DNA of 64,000 nt from Alteromonadales bacterium alter-6D02 (GCA_002835545.1 PIZK01000003.1:1-64000); one strand, 5' to 3'. Shown: positions 53,696 to 62,291, counted from the first letter of the stretch. The notes: a model not told the origin generated them from the letters alone. Numbers and translations: made by a program.

Positions 53696-56266
53696 TTATA
53701 AACGGTAAGAGAATTTCAAGTACAGATTACGACCGTTTTCTGCCGATAAACGCATTGCGTCAAAATCAGTAGATAGACGTTGTGTTGTACTTTCATCAAG
53801 TAAGTTTGTTGCTTCAAAGCTTAGGTCAATGTTTTCAGTTGCATGCCACGTTAAGCTAGCATCTACAAAACCATGAGCATCCCAAGATGTGTTGCCACCA
53901 ATACCTGTAGATTGCGCAATGAAGTCATCACGGTAAGTATAAGCTAGACGTGATGAAATGATGTCATTCTCAAAGAAAGCACTTACGTTGTAGCTAATTT
54001 TAGACATACCAGGTAGGTCTACTTCAACGATAGCATCATCAACTTCTTGCATGCCGAAGCCTTCAGAATAAGTGATGTTAGCAGACCAACCGAACTCGCC
54101 CATTTGCTGCTGGTATTGTAGCTCCAGACCTTGGATTTCGCCGCCTAGCCCTTGTGCTGGTTCATTCAGAGTATAGGTCTCGCCATCTACTGGGTTAACA
54201 ATACTTGATTTGTTTGCACCTTGGATAACGAAAGAGCGGATGTCTTTATTAAATAAGGTTGCAGAAACCAGTGATTCTTCGTTGAAGTACCATTCAACGC
54301 CGATATCAGACTGTGTTGCACGGTAAGGGTCTAACTTGACTGTACCACGAGTAATTTGACGGGTTGTTTCCGTCGTGCTCGCTGCTGGATTTAAGAAAGT
54401 GTAGTTAGGGCGACTGATCACTTTTGCTGAAGATATACGTAAGATAACATCATCAGCTAGATCGATGGCTAAGTTAAAGCTTGGTAACCAATCAGAATAT
54501 TCACTTTCTTCTCGCTCAATAATGTTCGTATCAAAGAAGTTATAATAATCTGCACCTGTATCAGTTTTTACATAACGTAAACCGATATTACCGCGATAAT
54601 CATCACCGCTAAAGTCACCTTGGACATAAGCTGCAAAGATATCTTCAGAGATTACACCATAGCTATTTTTGTTGAGAGAATCACTCGCTTTAAAGCTGTT
54701 GATATGTGAGCGAAGAGCATCACCATCAACACGTGCGATAGCCGTTGGTGAACCAGCTTGTAAACCTACACCTGAGTGATTAAATGTACCATCTGCAAAG
54801 TTAGCTTTAGTGATACCAGTTGTTAGACCGTCTTTAAACTGCCAAGCTTCTGAGAAACTAGTGAATTCATGATCGCGAAGTTTAATACCTGTTTTTAAGT
54901 TAGAAACAGGTCCCCATTCTACGTCAAAATCGAAATCAACTTGAGCAAACGTTTCTTCATCTTTACGGTATCCCGCAGTAACAGAAGCATTATTCATCAC
55001 GTATTCTGCGTGATTACTCGCATCAGTGTTTACCGGTTGTAACAACATTGAATTTTTGCCTGACATATCAAAGTTAATACTTTGATTGTCATTACTAGAA
55101 ACCCAACCTACATTATAGTTACCACCATCACCACCAGTTGCTTTTGTTTTACCAAATTTACTATTTACAGTGAAGCTGTCAGCTTGGTAGTTAACTTCAA
55201 ATGCGACAACTTGTGTTTCCATCTCAGCATTACGTGAGTTGGTATCGTCAAATGGGCCACCTGCGAAAGTACCGTTTAATGCACGACCACCATCTGGTGC
55301 AAATTTTGTTGCACCTGTAACACGCTCATTAAAGCCTGGAGTGTACACGCCATCATCGTCGGTCGAACCAAGCGCCGCACCAGGAATGATTAGGTAGTTT
55401 TGATTGGTATTACCTGCATCTAAATCTACTTTAAAATAATGTAGATTCATTGATAATGAATCTGTTGGTGCATACTGAACAGTTAAATCAATCGCGTCAC
55501 GTTGACGATCTTGATAAAACTCTGAAATACCAGCGCCTGCCCAGCCATCATCCATGTAGTTTTCAGCTTTGTGACTACGACCTACCGCTTGTAAAGTAGA
55601 TAACGCCGCTAGAACACCGAAGTTTTCATCTTCATTTTTCCAGCTGTACATGCCGGTAGCACCCATACCGTTATCGTCAGCTAGGCTGTTATCTTGTACT
55701 TCAGCTGAGAAGTAAACAGTGTTTGAGTCTAAAGATAGAGGCTTACGAGTACGAACGGCAACAGTACCACCCACACCACCTTCATCTAAAGAGGCCATTG
55801 GTGATTTGTATACATCAACGCCAGCAACAAGTTCTGGTGGTAATAAATCCATATTAAATGAACGTGTTGCAGGTTGTTGAGAGAACCAACCTGTCGATGC
55901 AACGTAGTTACCATTCATGCTGATTAGCGTTAATTCAGGGTTGGTACCACGAATAGAGACACTGCCACCTTCACCAGCAAAGTTTCTTGCGATAGTTACA
56001 CCTGGAATACGTTGTAGAGATTCAGCGATGTTACGGTCAGGGAACTTACCAATATCTTCAGCTGAAATTGAATCAACAACGGCGTTAGCAAAACGCTTTG
56101 AGTTAAGGGCCGCTTTTAAACTACCACGGATACCGCTAACTTGAATCGTTTCGATTTCTTTAGCTTCATCTTTGTCAGCAGCTAAAGCTGGGGTGATTGC
56201 AACACCACTTACAGCAACAGCGATGCTGCTTGCTAATAGGTGTTTCTTGAAATTGATGCTCGACAT
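53696..56266 (-). CDS. TonB-dependent receptor (Xanthomonas/Caulobacter type)
   Basis: An outer-membrane active transporter of 856 residues. It has a signal peptide ending ALAA, a TonB box (IETIQVSG), a plug domain with the group signature FPDRNIAESLQRIPGVTI and RGTNPELTLISMNG, and a 22-strand barrel ending in LKFSYRL. Members of this group often import carbohydrates or derived compounds. The start was set at ATG 56266 with AAAGGAAAG upstream; the frame stays open 13 codons further. Two LacI-type operators lie upstream, which fits a sugar-linked inducer. Confidence 0.92.
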   Translation of the reverse strand: MSSINFKKHLLASSIAVAVSGVAITPALAADKDEAKEIETIQVSGIRGSLKAALNSKRFANAVVDSISAEDIGKFPDRNIAESLQRIPGVTIARNFAGEGGSVSIRGTNPELTLISMNGNYVASTGWFSQQPATRSFNMDLLPPELVAGVDVYKSPMASLDEGGVGGTVAVRTRKPLSLDSNTVYFSAEVQDNSLADDNGMGATGMYSWKNEDENFGVLAALSTLQAVGRSHKAENYMDDGWAGAGISEFYQDRQRDAIDLTVQYAPTDSLSMNLHYFKVDLDAGNTNQNYLIIPGAALGSTDDDGVYTPGFNERVTGATKFAPDGGRALNGTFAGGPFDDTNSRNAEMETQVVAFEVNYQADSFTVNSKFGKTKATGGDGGNYNVGWVSSNDNQSINFDMSGKNSMLLQPVNTDASNHAEYVMNNASVTAGYRKDEETFAQVDFDFDVEWGPVSNLKTGIKLRDHEFTSFSEAWQFKDGLTTGITKANFADGTFNHSGVGLQAGSPTAIARVDGDALRSHINSFKASDSLNKNSYGVISEDIFAAYVQGDFSGDDYRGNIGLRYVKTDTGADYYNFFDTNIIEREESEYSDWLPSFNLAIDLADDVILRISSAKVISRPNYTFLNPAASTTETTRQITRGTVKLDPYRATQSDIGVEWYFNEESLVSATLFNKDIRSFVIQGANKSSIVNPVDGETYTLNEPAQGLGGEIQGLELQYQQQMGEFGWSANITYSEGFGMQEVDDAIVEVDLPGMSKISYNVSAFFENDIISSRLAYTYRDDFIAQSTGIGGNTSWDAHGFVDASLTWHATENIDLSFEATNLLDESTTQRLSTDFDAMRLSAENGRNLYLKFSYRL

Positions 56267-56369
56267 TAACTTTCCTTTCACACTTTTATTGTATTTTTTA
56301 ATCAAATTGTCGCTTGCAATGATGATCTTAGTCGTTGTCTAAAAAGTACTACTGAATCCTTTTATCAAC

Positions 56370-56398
56370 TATTTATGATAAACAAATCAACCGACCAA
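56370..56398 (-). promoter_or_regulatory. Candidate promoter for the TonB receptor gene
   Basis: Minus strand: TTGGTC (56393-56398) and TAAATA (56370-56375) with 17-bp spacing. Both boxes are imperfect. The first LacI-type operator begins four bases upstream of this -35. Confidence 0.5.
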
Positions 56399-56401
56399 CT
56401 G

Positions 56402-56415
56402 TGACAGCGCTGTCC
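56402..56415. promoter_or_regulatory. LacI-type operator 1
   Basis: TGACAGCGCTGTCC is palindromic around a central CG, with one symmetric position lost at the end. This form is typical of LacI-family sugar regulators. It pairs with a second site 24 bp away centre to centre. Confidence 0.7.
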
Positions 56416-56425
56416 AACTCACTTA

Positions 56426-56439
56426 TGACAACGCTGTCA
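56426..56439. promoter_or_regulatory. LacI-type operator 2
   Basis: TGACAACGCTGTCA is near-perfectly palindromic around CG and shares 12 of 14 bases with operator 1. The 24-bp centre spacing puts both on about the same face of the helix. No LacI gene is present in the window. Confidence 0.7.
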
Positions 56440-56666
56440 CACAAAACTAACAATTACATAAAAATTGTTTAAATTCCAGTCTAAAGTTTAATAAATTGTG
56501 TGTCTTTTGCTTGGTTATTTTACTTTTTTGTAACAAGTGTGCTTGGTGGAATAGGAGGTAATTTCTTTTAAGTTATTGGTTTTAAAAAGGAAGGTTGGTG
56601 GTGTGGATGGTGTTCAAGAGATTGTTTTTTGTGATTTAAAGTTATCTAAAAATCAAAAAAAGGGAA

Positions 56667-56743
56667 TGGCGTCCCCGAGACGATTCGAACGTCCGACCTG
56701 CCGCTTAGGAGGCGGCTGCTCTATCCAGCTGAGCTACGAGGAC
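56667..56743 (-). tRNA. tRNA-Arg (anticodon CCT)
   Basis: Minus-strand cloverleaf. Acceptor stem GTCCTCG / CGGGGAC, D-arm AGCTCAGCTGGATAGAGC, anticodon loop CTCCTAA (anticodon CCT, decoding AGG), and TTCGAAT T-loop are all present. The discriminator is G and CCA is encoded. It is a single tRNA followed on its own strand by a T-rich run. Confidence 0.96.
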
Positions 56744-56759
56744 AAGTAAAGTATTGCAA

Positions 56760-56787
56760 ACTATACTAAATTTTTTTTATAAAACAA
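56760..56787 (-). promoter_or_regulatory. Promoter of the tRNA-Arg gene
   Basis: Minus strand: TTGTTT (56782-56787) and TATAGT (56760-56765) with a 16-bp spacer. The predicted start lies about ten bases before the mature tRNA. Confidence 0.6.
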
Positions 56788-56921
56788 GTTGTACTTTTAA
56801 TAATCTCTTACTTGTCTCCTTATTACTAGTTGTAATTGGGAGCACTACCGAAAACATCGACTGTATTGATGAGATTATGATGAAAGTAGCAAATAATAAT
56901 GTATTAAAAAATTACGTTACA

Positions 56922-56946
56922 AAAACAGCGCCCAAGGCGCTGTTTT
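56922..56946. terminator. Terminator downstream of flgT
   Basis: AAAACAGCGCC / GGCGCTGTTTT with a CAA loop. T-runs lie at both sides, so it ends the minus-strand flgT-flgP transcript about 65 nt after the flgT stop. Confidence 0.85.
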
Positions 56947-57010
56947 GATTTTTGCATTGTTGTTTCAAGGTGAGTAATAGATAGAGTCAATAACAAGCCA
57001 ATGTATACCC

Positions 57011-58174
57011 TTATTGCTTTCTTATTAAATCCCCTAATTGGATATCGCCATAAAGTACCTGCTCGGCTGCCGCGGTCAGGTGGTTACGGTTGATATTTTT
57101 TACAACTAATACGGTGCTGTTAATGGTCGTTGATTGGCGTAGAATACCGTTTGAGTCGGTAAATGTTTGCCTATGGAAGGCGGTGAGTTTGTCACCTAAT
57201 TTTAAACCGTGCATTGTCCCTAAGTTTATCGTCAGTTGTTCTGGTTCAACTTTTAAAACTTCCCCAGTCAGTTCTTCACAAAATAAACGTTGATTAATAT
57301 CGGAGACGGCTTGAGTTAGTTGATTGTTAATCGCAACACCATACTCGCTGTACCAAAATGCTTGGCTACTAACATCAACCGTTTGTTGCGGTTTATACTT
57401 CCAAGGGGCTATTGTCTGGTATTTTTTTGACCAAATACGTTCGCCACTTAGGCCATGAAATAAAGTCATAGTGAGGCTAAATTGCCTTTTTGGGGCGTTA
57501 TTACTTAAACCAAACCACTTACTCTCAGCTTGAAATAATGAAATGTCATCGATTTGCCCCGTCAATAAATATTGACTATCTGCTTGTTGTGTCAATAGTT
57601 GTTGTTCGTTGGTTGTAAAGGGTTGGTCTCGCGATGAAATAAGTTGTTCAATCGGCAATAGTTGCTTGGCTAAATAGCTTCCTTTGTGCAGAGACATTTT
57701 ATCAAACAATTGCATTGAGGTATGCTTGCCAAGATCAAACACTGAACCGTTGACTGCTTGTTGGCGGTTAAGAATAGGAAATTGCGTTAATGCAAGCGTT
57801 TTAGTGTGTTGTGCCGTGTCACATTGAAGTGGGTCCGCCACAATATCTGCTCGTATTGTTACTTTAACATAATCAGGAGCTTGGGTTTCGTTGATAAGCT
57901 TCAAATCCCGGACACTACCTTGTGAGCGAACTTCAAAGTGATCGCTCATTAGTAGCCCTTGACTTAGCTTAGAGACACTTTGAATTTGAGCTCCGTTAAA
58001 AAGTAGGGCATGTCTAAGGGCATCTTCTACGGCCTGTTGTCGTGCAACATCTAGATTGCTGTTAATAATTGGCGCTTGACCGTGAGCCTCGAACCACTCA
58101 CTTTTAACGGTAGGAGAAAAAACTAATAAGGAGATATTAAGTAGGATAAATGACATTAAGTTAAATTTGGTCAT
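57011..58174 (-). CDS. flgT: Flagellar H-ring assembly protein FlgT
   Basis: A periplasmic protein of 387 residues with a signal peptide (LLVFSPTVKS, cleavage before EWFEAHG). In Vibrio, FlgT forms the H ring around the flagellar basal body and helps anchor the motor. The N-terminal ARQQAVEDALRHALLFNGAQI is a strong family segment, followed by GSVRDLKLI and a C-terminal domain with ITINLGTMHGLKLGD-like sequence, here LTINLGTMHGLKLGDKL. It lies 14 bases downstream of flgP, with no flgO between them. Confidence 0.92.
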   Translation of the reverse strand: MTKFNLMSFILLNISLLVFSPTVKSEWFEAHGQAPIINSNLDVARQQAVEDALRHALLFNGAQIQSVSKLSQGLLMSDHFEVRSQGSVRDLKLINETQAPDYVKVTIRADIVADPLQCDTAQHTKTLALTQFPILNRQQAVNGSVFDLGKHTSMQLFDKMSLHKGSYLAKQLLPIEQLISSRDQPFTTNEQQLLTQQADSQYLLTGQIDDISLFQAESKWFGLSNNAPKRQFSLTMTLFHGLSGERIWSKKYQTIAPWKYKPQQTVDVSSQAFWYSEYGVAINNQLTQAVSDINQRLFCEELTGEVLKVEPEQLTINLGTMHGLKLGDKLTAFHRQTFTDSNGILRQSTTINSTVLVVKNINRNHLTAAAEQVLYGDIQLGDLIRKQ

Positions 58175-58188
58175 AGATTATTACTCGC

Positions 58189-58635
58189 TTAATTTTTTAC
58201 TCGACGAGGTAAGTTGGCTGACTGATAAAGTTGATAGATAGTTTTAAAATCTAGCTCTAACTCTGTCGCATAGATATCATCATCGATTGGGTAGCTTTTC
58301 TTAACCGTTGCTCCACGGATCAGTCCTTGGACTGAGGTTTGCATCGAAGAGTTTTCAATAATTAATTGATTAAATGTGGTTTGGCCATTGAGCTGAAAGC
58401 CATGGACTTGTTCAGATAACTCTCTGTAGGCATTTAATTTTGAGGCGTGGATTGCATTTAGCATTTTTGTGGTTCGATCTTTACCTGGCTGCTGATTGAT
58501 CGGTGCATAACCAATGGCTGTTAAAACGACAAATTCTTGCGGTTGTTGTGTTTCATATTCAATAAACTTAGTTGAATTACACCCGACAAGCGACAATATG
58601 CTAGTAAAAAGAATTATTTTCAAAGTTTTACTCAT
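58189..58635 (-). CDS. flgP: Flagellar outer-membrane lipoprotein FlgP (LPP20 family)
   Basis: A 148-residue lipoprotein with lipobox LVGC. The mature part (VVLTAIGYAPINQQPGKDRTTKMLNAIHASKLNAYRELSEQVHG, quoted in outline) is the LPP20/FlgP family core. FlgP in Vibrio is needed for flagellar stability and outer-membrane ring formation. The ATG at 58635 is supported by GAGG upstream. The frame remains open further upstream, but that part lacks a signal-peptide start. About 70 bases separate it from flgN. Confidence 0.92.
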   Translation of the reverse strand: MSKTLKIILFTSILSLVGCNSTKFIEYETQQPQEFVVLTAIGYAPINQQPGKDRTTKMLNAIHASKLNAYRELSEQVHGFQLNGQTTFNQLIIENSSMQTSVQGLIRGATVKKSYPIDDDIYATELELDFKTIYQLYQSANLPRRVKN

Positions 58636-58705
58636 GATTATATCCTCATGCTTGGATGTATGACTACCACTAGCCATAGTCGGAAGGCTAATATGTGGAT
58701 TGGAA

Positions 58706-59134
58706 TTAAGCTGAGACGTAACCACCTGATAAGGAACCGCCCCGGGTTTTACCCTTGGCTGTATAAGTCATCGAATTACCTGCACGCTTTTGAATCAAGG
58801 AGCCTTGCAGTCGCTCAAGGCTATTGAGCCCTAAGGCAATAGCTTTGCCATTTTGTTGGTTTTTTTCTTGGCATTGCTTAAGTAGTAGATCAACTTGCTC
58901 TTTATGAGATTGCAATTCAGCGGGAAACTCTTTGGGATTAGGAAGGGAGTTAGCTAGTTGCTGATCGGTTTGCTGCAATTGTTCAATAAGCTGTTGCTTT
59001 TGTTCAGCGAGTTGATTGATGGCTTCATATTGACGGGCTATCAAGGCTTGTTCTTCTTGCGCGAGCAGTGTTAATAGCTGCTCGGCATACGTAATTTGAA
59101 GAGATAAAAATTGTAATGGTTGTTCAATATTCAT
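58706..59134 (-). CDS. flgN: Flagellar chaperone FlgN
   Basis: A 142-residue, almost entirely helical protein that acts as export chaperone for the hook-filament junction proteins FlgK and FlgL. The coiled-coil heptads are obvious (LTLLAQEEQALIARQYEAI, LAEQKQQLIEQLQQTDQQL). The C-terminal part (GLNSLERLQGSLIQKRAGNSMTYTAKG) is family-typical. It directly abuts flgM with no intervening base, and the two are co-transcribed. Confidence 0.9.
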   Translation of the reverse strand: MNIEQPLQFLSLQITYAEQLLTLLAQEEQALIARQYEAINQLAEQKQQLIEQLQQTDQQLANSLPNPKEFPAELQSHKEQVDLLLKQCQEKNQQNGKAIALGLNSLERLQGSLIQKRAGNSMTYTAKGKTRGGSLSGGYVSA

Positions 59135-59479
59135 TTAAAAGATCTTCTCTAGATCTCCCTCGAATTTCGCCAAGTTAGCGGCTAATTTTTCAGGGTCTAC
59201 TTTATAGTCCCCAGATGCAATCGCTTTGCGAATGCTCTCTACTTTTTCTTGGTTTACCGAGGAAGTATTGTTTAACTTCTCTCGAATACCGTGCAATTGC
59301 TGTGCCTGTTTTGTTAACGAGACAGAGTCCTTGGCCTGAGGTTGGCTTTGTGCTTGAGTTTGCGACTGCTGTTGAACATTTTGCTGCTTAACTTCAGTTG
59401 CATTGTTCTGCGACTTATTCTTGAGGCTGTCAAGTTGTTGACTATGGTTGCCTGCAAGTTTATTAATATCAATTGCCAT
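59135..59479 (-). CDS. flgM: Anti-sigma28 factor FlgM
   Basis: Inhibits FliA (sigma28) until the hook is complete, after which FlgM is exported. The 114-residue protein has a largely disordered Gln-rich N-terminal half and the conserved C-terminal helices (VNQEKVESIRKAIASGDYKVDPEKLAANLAKFEGDL) that bind sigma28, given in outline. It has its own sigma28-type promoter inside the end of flgA, matching the autoregulated arrangement in other bacteria. Confidence 0.92.
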   Translation of the reverse strand: MAIDINKLAGNHSQQLDSLKNKSQNNATEVKQQNVQQQSQTQAQSQPQAKDSVSLTKQAQQLHGIREKLNNTSSVNQEKVESIRKAIASGDYKVDPEKLAANLAKFEGDLEKIF

Positions 59480-59513
59480 GATAGCCTCTACAAAAAATTA
59501 TTCTTCAACCACT

Positions 59514-59540
59514 ACATCGGCGGCGGTTTAGAAAACTTTA
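59514..59540 (-). promoter_or_regulatory. Sigma28 (FliA) promoter for flgMN
   Basis: Minus strand: TAAAGTTT (59533-59540), an 11-bp spacer, and GCCGATGT (59514-59521). The consensus is TAAAGTTT-N11-GCCGATAA, so 14 of 16 positions match. It lies directly behind flgA, mostly in the 68-bp gap before flgM. Confidence 0.8.
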
Positions 59541-59547
59541 GCACAAT

Positions 59548-60270
59548 TTATAATTTTATCTCAATTTCACCAACCGCGACGACAGTCCCTTCTACGGTTC
59601 GACCTGAACTTGAATTCTTTACAGATATAATTTGCCCAATACTACCATCATTTAATGCTATGCCTGAAGACTTTATGATTAAACTTCCTTTTTTTGCATA
59701 GATAGATACGGGATCACCACGACACACAAGACAAACAGAAGTAAATAAAATGGGTCTACCTTGTTGAATATAGCGTTTAACTTTCGAACCTGTTACCTGA
59801 GACAGTTGCTCGACAGTCTGTCCCATGGTTATTGTCATGTCAGCGTAGGCTTTTTTTAAATTACTTTTATTGAGTAATGTACCTGGCGAGAGATTCTTTG
59901 CTGCGACAATTACAGACATCAATTGTTTGACCTGAACAGGAACATACAGATTCCATGTCCCTTGGCAGCTGACGTGAATTGTACTATTACGCTTCAGGCC
60001 CTGTTTACCCGCCACTTTAATTTCTAATGGTGTCTGGCAAACGGCTAATTTTTTCCGCCGATCTATTTTAGATACATTTATTTCGGTTTTTTTATTCGAG
60101 GAATCATCTAACTGTGCTTTAATATAAGTATGGATTTGATTTTCTATTGATTGGTGAACGGTAGTTGCTTTGGCATTGGTCGATAAAAGGTACAATACTA
60201 AAACGGCAACTATTGTCGTTATACTAAGGGTGTTGTATTTATTCGTATATCTTTGTTTGACACTACTCAT
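59548..60270 (-). CDS. flgA: Flagellar P-ring assembly protein FlgA
   Basis: A periplasmic chaperone for P-ring (FlgI) assembly, 240 residues. A signal-anchor-like segment occurs near residues 17-35 (ITTIVAVLVLYLLSTNAKA). Family features are ICQTPLEIKVAG-like sequence (here AVCQTPLEIKVAG), the SAF domain (VVAAKNLSPGTLLNKSNLKKAY), and a final GDPVSIYAKKGSLIIKSSGIALNDG. It lies divergent from cheV. Confidence 0.92.
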   Translation of the reverse strand: MSSVKQRYTNKYNTLSITTIVAVLVLYLLSTNAKATTVHQSIENQIHTYIKAQLDDSSNKKTEINVSKIDRRKKLAVCQTPLEIKVAGKQGLKRNSTIHVSCQGTWNLYVPVQVKQLMSVIVAAKNLSPGTLLNKSNLKKAYADMTITMGQTVEQLSQVTGSKVKRYIQQGRPILFTSVCLVCRGDPVSIYAKKGSLIIKSSGIALNDGSIGQIISVKNSSSGRTVEGTVVAVGEIEIKL

Positions 60271-60417
60271 AAGTCACTATATTTTATATAAGTAAATTAA
60301 ATTTTATTGCTTATCGCTATGGTAGAAGCAGTAGTTGAGTTGTAAAAACTCTGTTACAGGGATGAATCTAACATAAAATAAGCCTTTTCACTATCTGTCT
60401 ATTGAAATGGAGCCACT

Positions 60418-61383
60418 ATGGCCGGTGTACTAGATTCAGTAAACCAGCGTACTCAACTCGTCGGACAAAATCGTCTTGAGCTCTTACTGTTTAAATTAAA
60501 TGGTCGACAACGCTACGGTATCAATGTTTTTAAAGTCAAAGAAGTTCTGCAGTGTCCCAAATTAACGTCTTTGCCTAACCTTGCGCGCGAAGTGCGTGGT
60601 ATTGCTCATATTCGTGGTGAGACTATCTCTGTCATTGACTTAAGCTTAGCCACTGGCGGCGCTGCAATCGATGACTTAACTAATCGTTTTATCATTATTA
60701 CCGAATACAATCGTTCTATTCAGGGCTTTTTAGTTGATTCTGTCGAACGCATTATTAACCTTAATTGGGAGCAAATTATGCCGCCTCCTGAAGGTGCTGG
60801 TGATAAAAATTATCTTACGGCTGTCACAGAAGTCGATAACGATATGGTTGGGATTTTAGATGTAGAAAAAATTCTAATGGAAGTAGCACCTACTAATGAA
60901 GAAATGACAGATGAAGTGTTACAAGAAGCCAAAGAAATAATTGCTGACAGTGAAAAAATGTTGATGATTGCTGATGACTCGACTGTGGCATTGAATCAGG
61001 TTAAACGAGCCCTAACCCCACTGGGTTTAGAGATTATGCAAGCGAAAAATGGTCGAGAAGCATTAGAACAGCTTATCGCTTTAAGTGAAACTTGCGAGCG
61101 TTCAGTTACTGAAAAATTAGGTTTGTTAATTTCTGATATTGAAATGCCTGAAATGGATGGCTATACCTTAACCGCTGAAATCAGAACGATGGAAAAATTG
61201 AAAGATCTTCGAGTTATTTTGCATACCTCGTTGAGTGGTGTCTTTAATCAGGCGATGGTTGATAATGTCGGTGCAGATGACTTTATCGCTAAATTTAACC
61301 CTGATGACTTAGCCGCCGCTGTTGAGCGTAATATTAATATCTTGCACTCTCAACCAGCTAGGGAAATATCGAGTGACAAATAA
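60418..61383 (+). CDS. cheV: Chemotaxis protein CheV
   Basis: A CheW-response-regulator hybrid of 321 residues. The N-terminal CheW domain (about residues 1-160) is seen in LLLFKLNGRQRYGINVFKVKEV and LPNLAREVRGIAHIRGETISVIDL. The C-terminal receiver domain has ADDS and the phosphoacceptor Asp in LLISDIEMPEMDGYTL, with HTSL and later KF completing the set. It couples receptors to CheA and may help adaptation. It is conserved beside cheR and the flg genes, and its 3' end overlaps cheR. Confidence 0.94.
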   Translation: MAGVLDSVNQRTQLVGQNRLELLLFKLNGRQRYGINVFKVKEVLQCPKLTSLPNLAREVRGIAHIRGETISVIDLSLATGGAAIDDLTNRFIIITEYNRSIQGFLVDSVERIINLNWEQIMPPPEGAGDKNYLTAVTEVDNDMVGILDVEKILMEVAPTNEEMTDEVLQEAKEIIADSEKMLMIADDSTVALNQVKRALTPLGLEIMQAKNGREALEQLIALSETCERSVTEKLGLLISDIEMPEMDGYTLTAEIRTMEKLKDLRVILHTSLSGVFNQAMVDNVGADDFIAKFNPDDLAAAVERNINILHSQPAREISSDK

Positions 61384-62206
61384 AGACTTGACTGAAAAAG
61401 AGTATACTGACTTTTGCCGCTTTCTTGAGCAGCATTGCGGCATCGTTTTAGGTAATAGTAAGCAGTATTTAGTCAGAAGCCGTCTCGCACCGCTGATGAG
61501 CGAATATAAGTGTGAGTCGTTATCGCAGTTAGTCAAAAAAGCAATGGAACTTCGAGAACGGGCGTTACGGGCGGTTGTTATTGACGCTATGACGACGAAT
61601 GAAACATTATGGTTCCGTGATAAGTATCCTTTTGAAGTATTAACTCAACGTTTGCTGCCTGAGTTTGCCGATTTAAAGCGGCCATTGAAAATCTGGTCTG
61701 CAGCGAGCTCATCAGGTCAAGAGCCTTACTCCATTGCAATGACGTGTTTAGAGTTTAAAGAGAAAAATCCAGGAATGTTAAAGTATGGCTTTGATATTTT
61801 AGCTACTGATATTTCAACTAGCATGCTGGAGCATTGTAACAAGGGGGAATATGACAACTTAGCTTTAGCTCGTGGTTTATCACCTGAGCGTAAACGAAAG
61901 TTTTTCAATCCGTCATCAACCAATTGTTTTTCGGTTAAGCCTGAAGTGAAAAAGCACGTTAAATTTAAACAGTTTAATCTGCTTGATAGTTTTAATGTGC
62001 TGGGTCGTTTCGATATAATCTTTTGTCGAAATGTACTTATTTACTTTTCTCCTGAAGTTAAACGGCAGATTTTTGCCAACTTTGCCAAGGTAGCTAATAA
62101 AGATGGCTATTTAATGTTAGGTGCATCAGAGTCAATTAATGGCTTAACAGATGAATTCACAATGAACCGCTGTAAAGCAGGCATTGTTTATCAGGCCAAT
62201 AAATAA
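61373..62206 (+). CDS. cheR: Chemotaxis protein methyltransferase CheR
   Basis: An S-adenosylmethionine-dependent methyltransferase of about 277 residues that methylates glutamates of chemoreceptors. The N-terminal helical domain (DLTEKEYTDFCRFLEQHCGIVL) and the SAM-binding WSAASSSGQEPYSIAM are visible, followed by DIIFCRNVLIYFSPEVKRQIF. The start was placed at GTG 61373, within the last codons of cheV, because the family N-terminus begins there and AGGGA lies upstream. The frame is open a further 17 codons. Confidence 0.93.
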   Translation: MTNKDLTEKEYTDFCRFLEQHCGIVLGNSKQYLVRSRLAPLMSEYKCESLSQLVKKAMELRERALRAVVIDAMTTNETLWFRDKYPFEVLTQRLLPEFADLKRPLKIWSAASSSGQEPYSIAMTCLEFKEKNPGMLKYGFDILATDISTSMLEHCNKGEYDNLALARGLSPERKRKFFNPSSTNCFSVKPEVKKHVKFKQFNLLDSFNVLGRFDIIFCRNVLIYFSPEVKRQIFANFAKVANKDGYLMLGASESINGLTDEFTMNRCKAGIVYQANK

Positions 62207-62232
62207 TATATTAAGCACTATCAACTAGTTAT

Positions 62233-62259
62233 AGGGTAAGCGTTCGCTTGCCCTTTTTT
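62233..62259 (+). terminator. Terminator after cheR
   Basis: AGGGTAAGC pairs with GCTTGCCCT (one G-U) around a GTTC loop and is followed by TTTTT. It closes the cheV-cheR transcript before flgB. Confidence 0.85.
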
Positions 62260-62291
62260 ATTTCCTCATAAAAAATATGTTTTATTGTTTC

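Larger units (their letters stand above)
56267..56666. other. 400-bp region between the receptor gene and tRNA-Arg
   Basis: Beyond the promoter and two operators near 56370-56439, the remainder (about 56440-56666) is AT-rich with no supported ORF. The T-run at the right end is the likely terminator of the minus-strand tRNA. Confidence 0.5.

Noticed and set aside
56667-56743. tRNA-Arg as a possible integration site
   Set aside because: No integrase and no direct repeat of the tRNA 3' end was seen in the neighbouring sequence.
56754-56948. 64-codon plus-strand frame with a hydrophobic segment beside tRNA-Arg
   Set aside because: It begins inside the tRNA promoter region, lacks a ribosome-binding site, and its 3' end is the flgT terminator stem.
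60271-60417. Sigma28-like GCGATAA on the minus strand upstream of flgA
   Set aside because: The required TAAA-type -35 at the proper distance is absent, unlike the flgM promoter.
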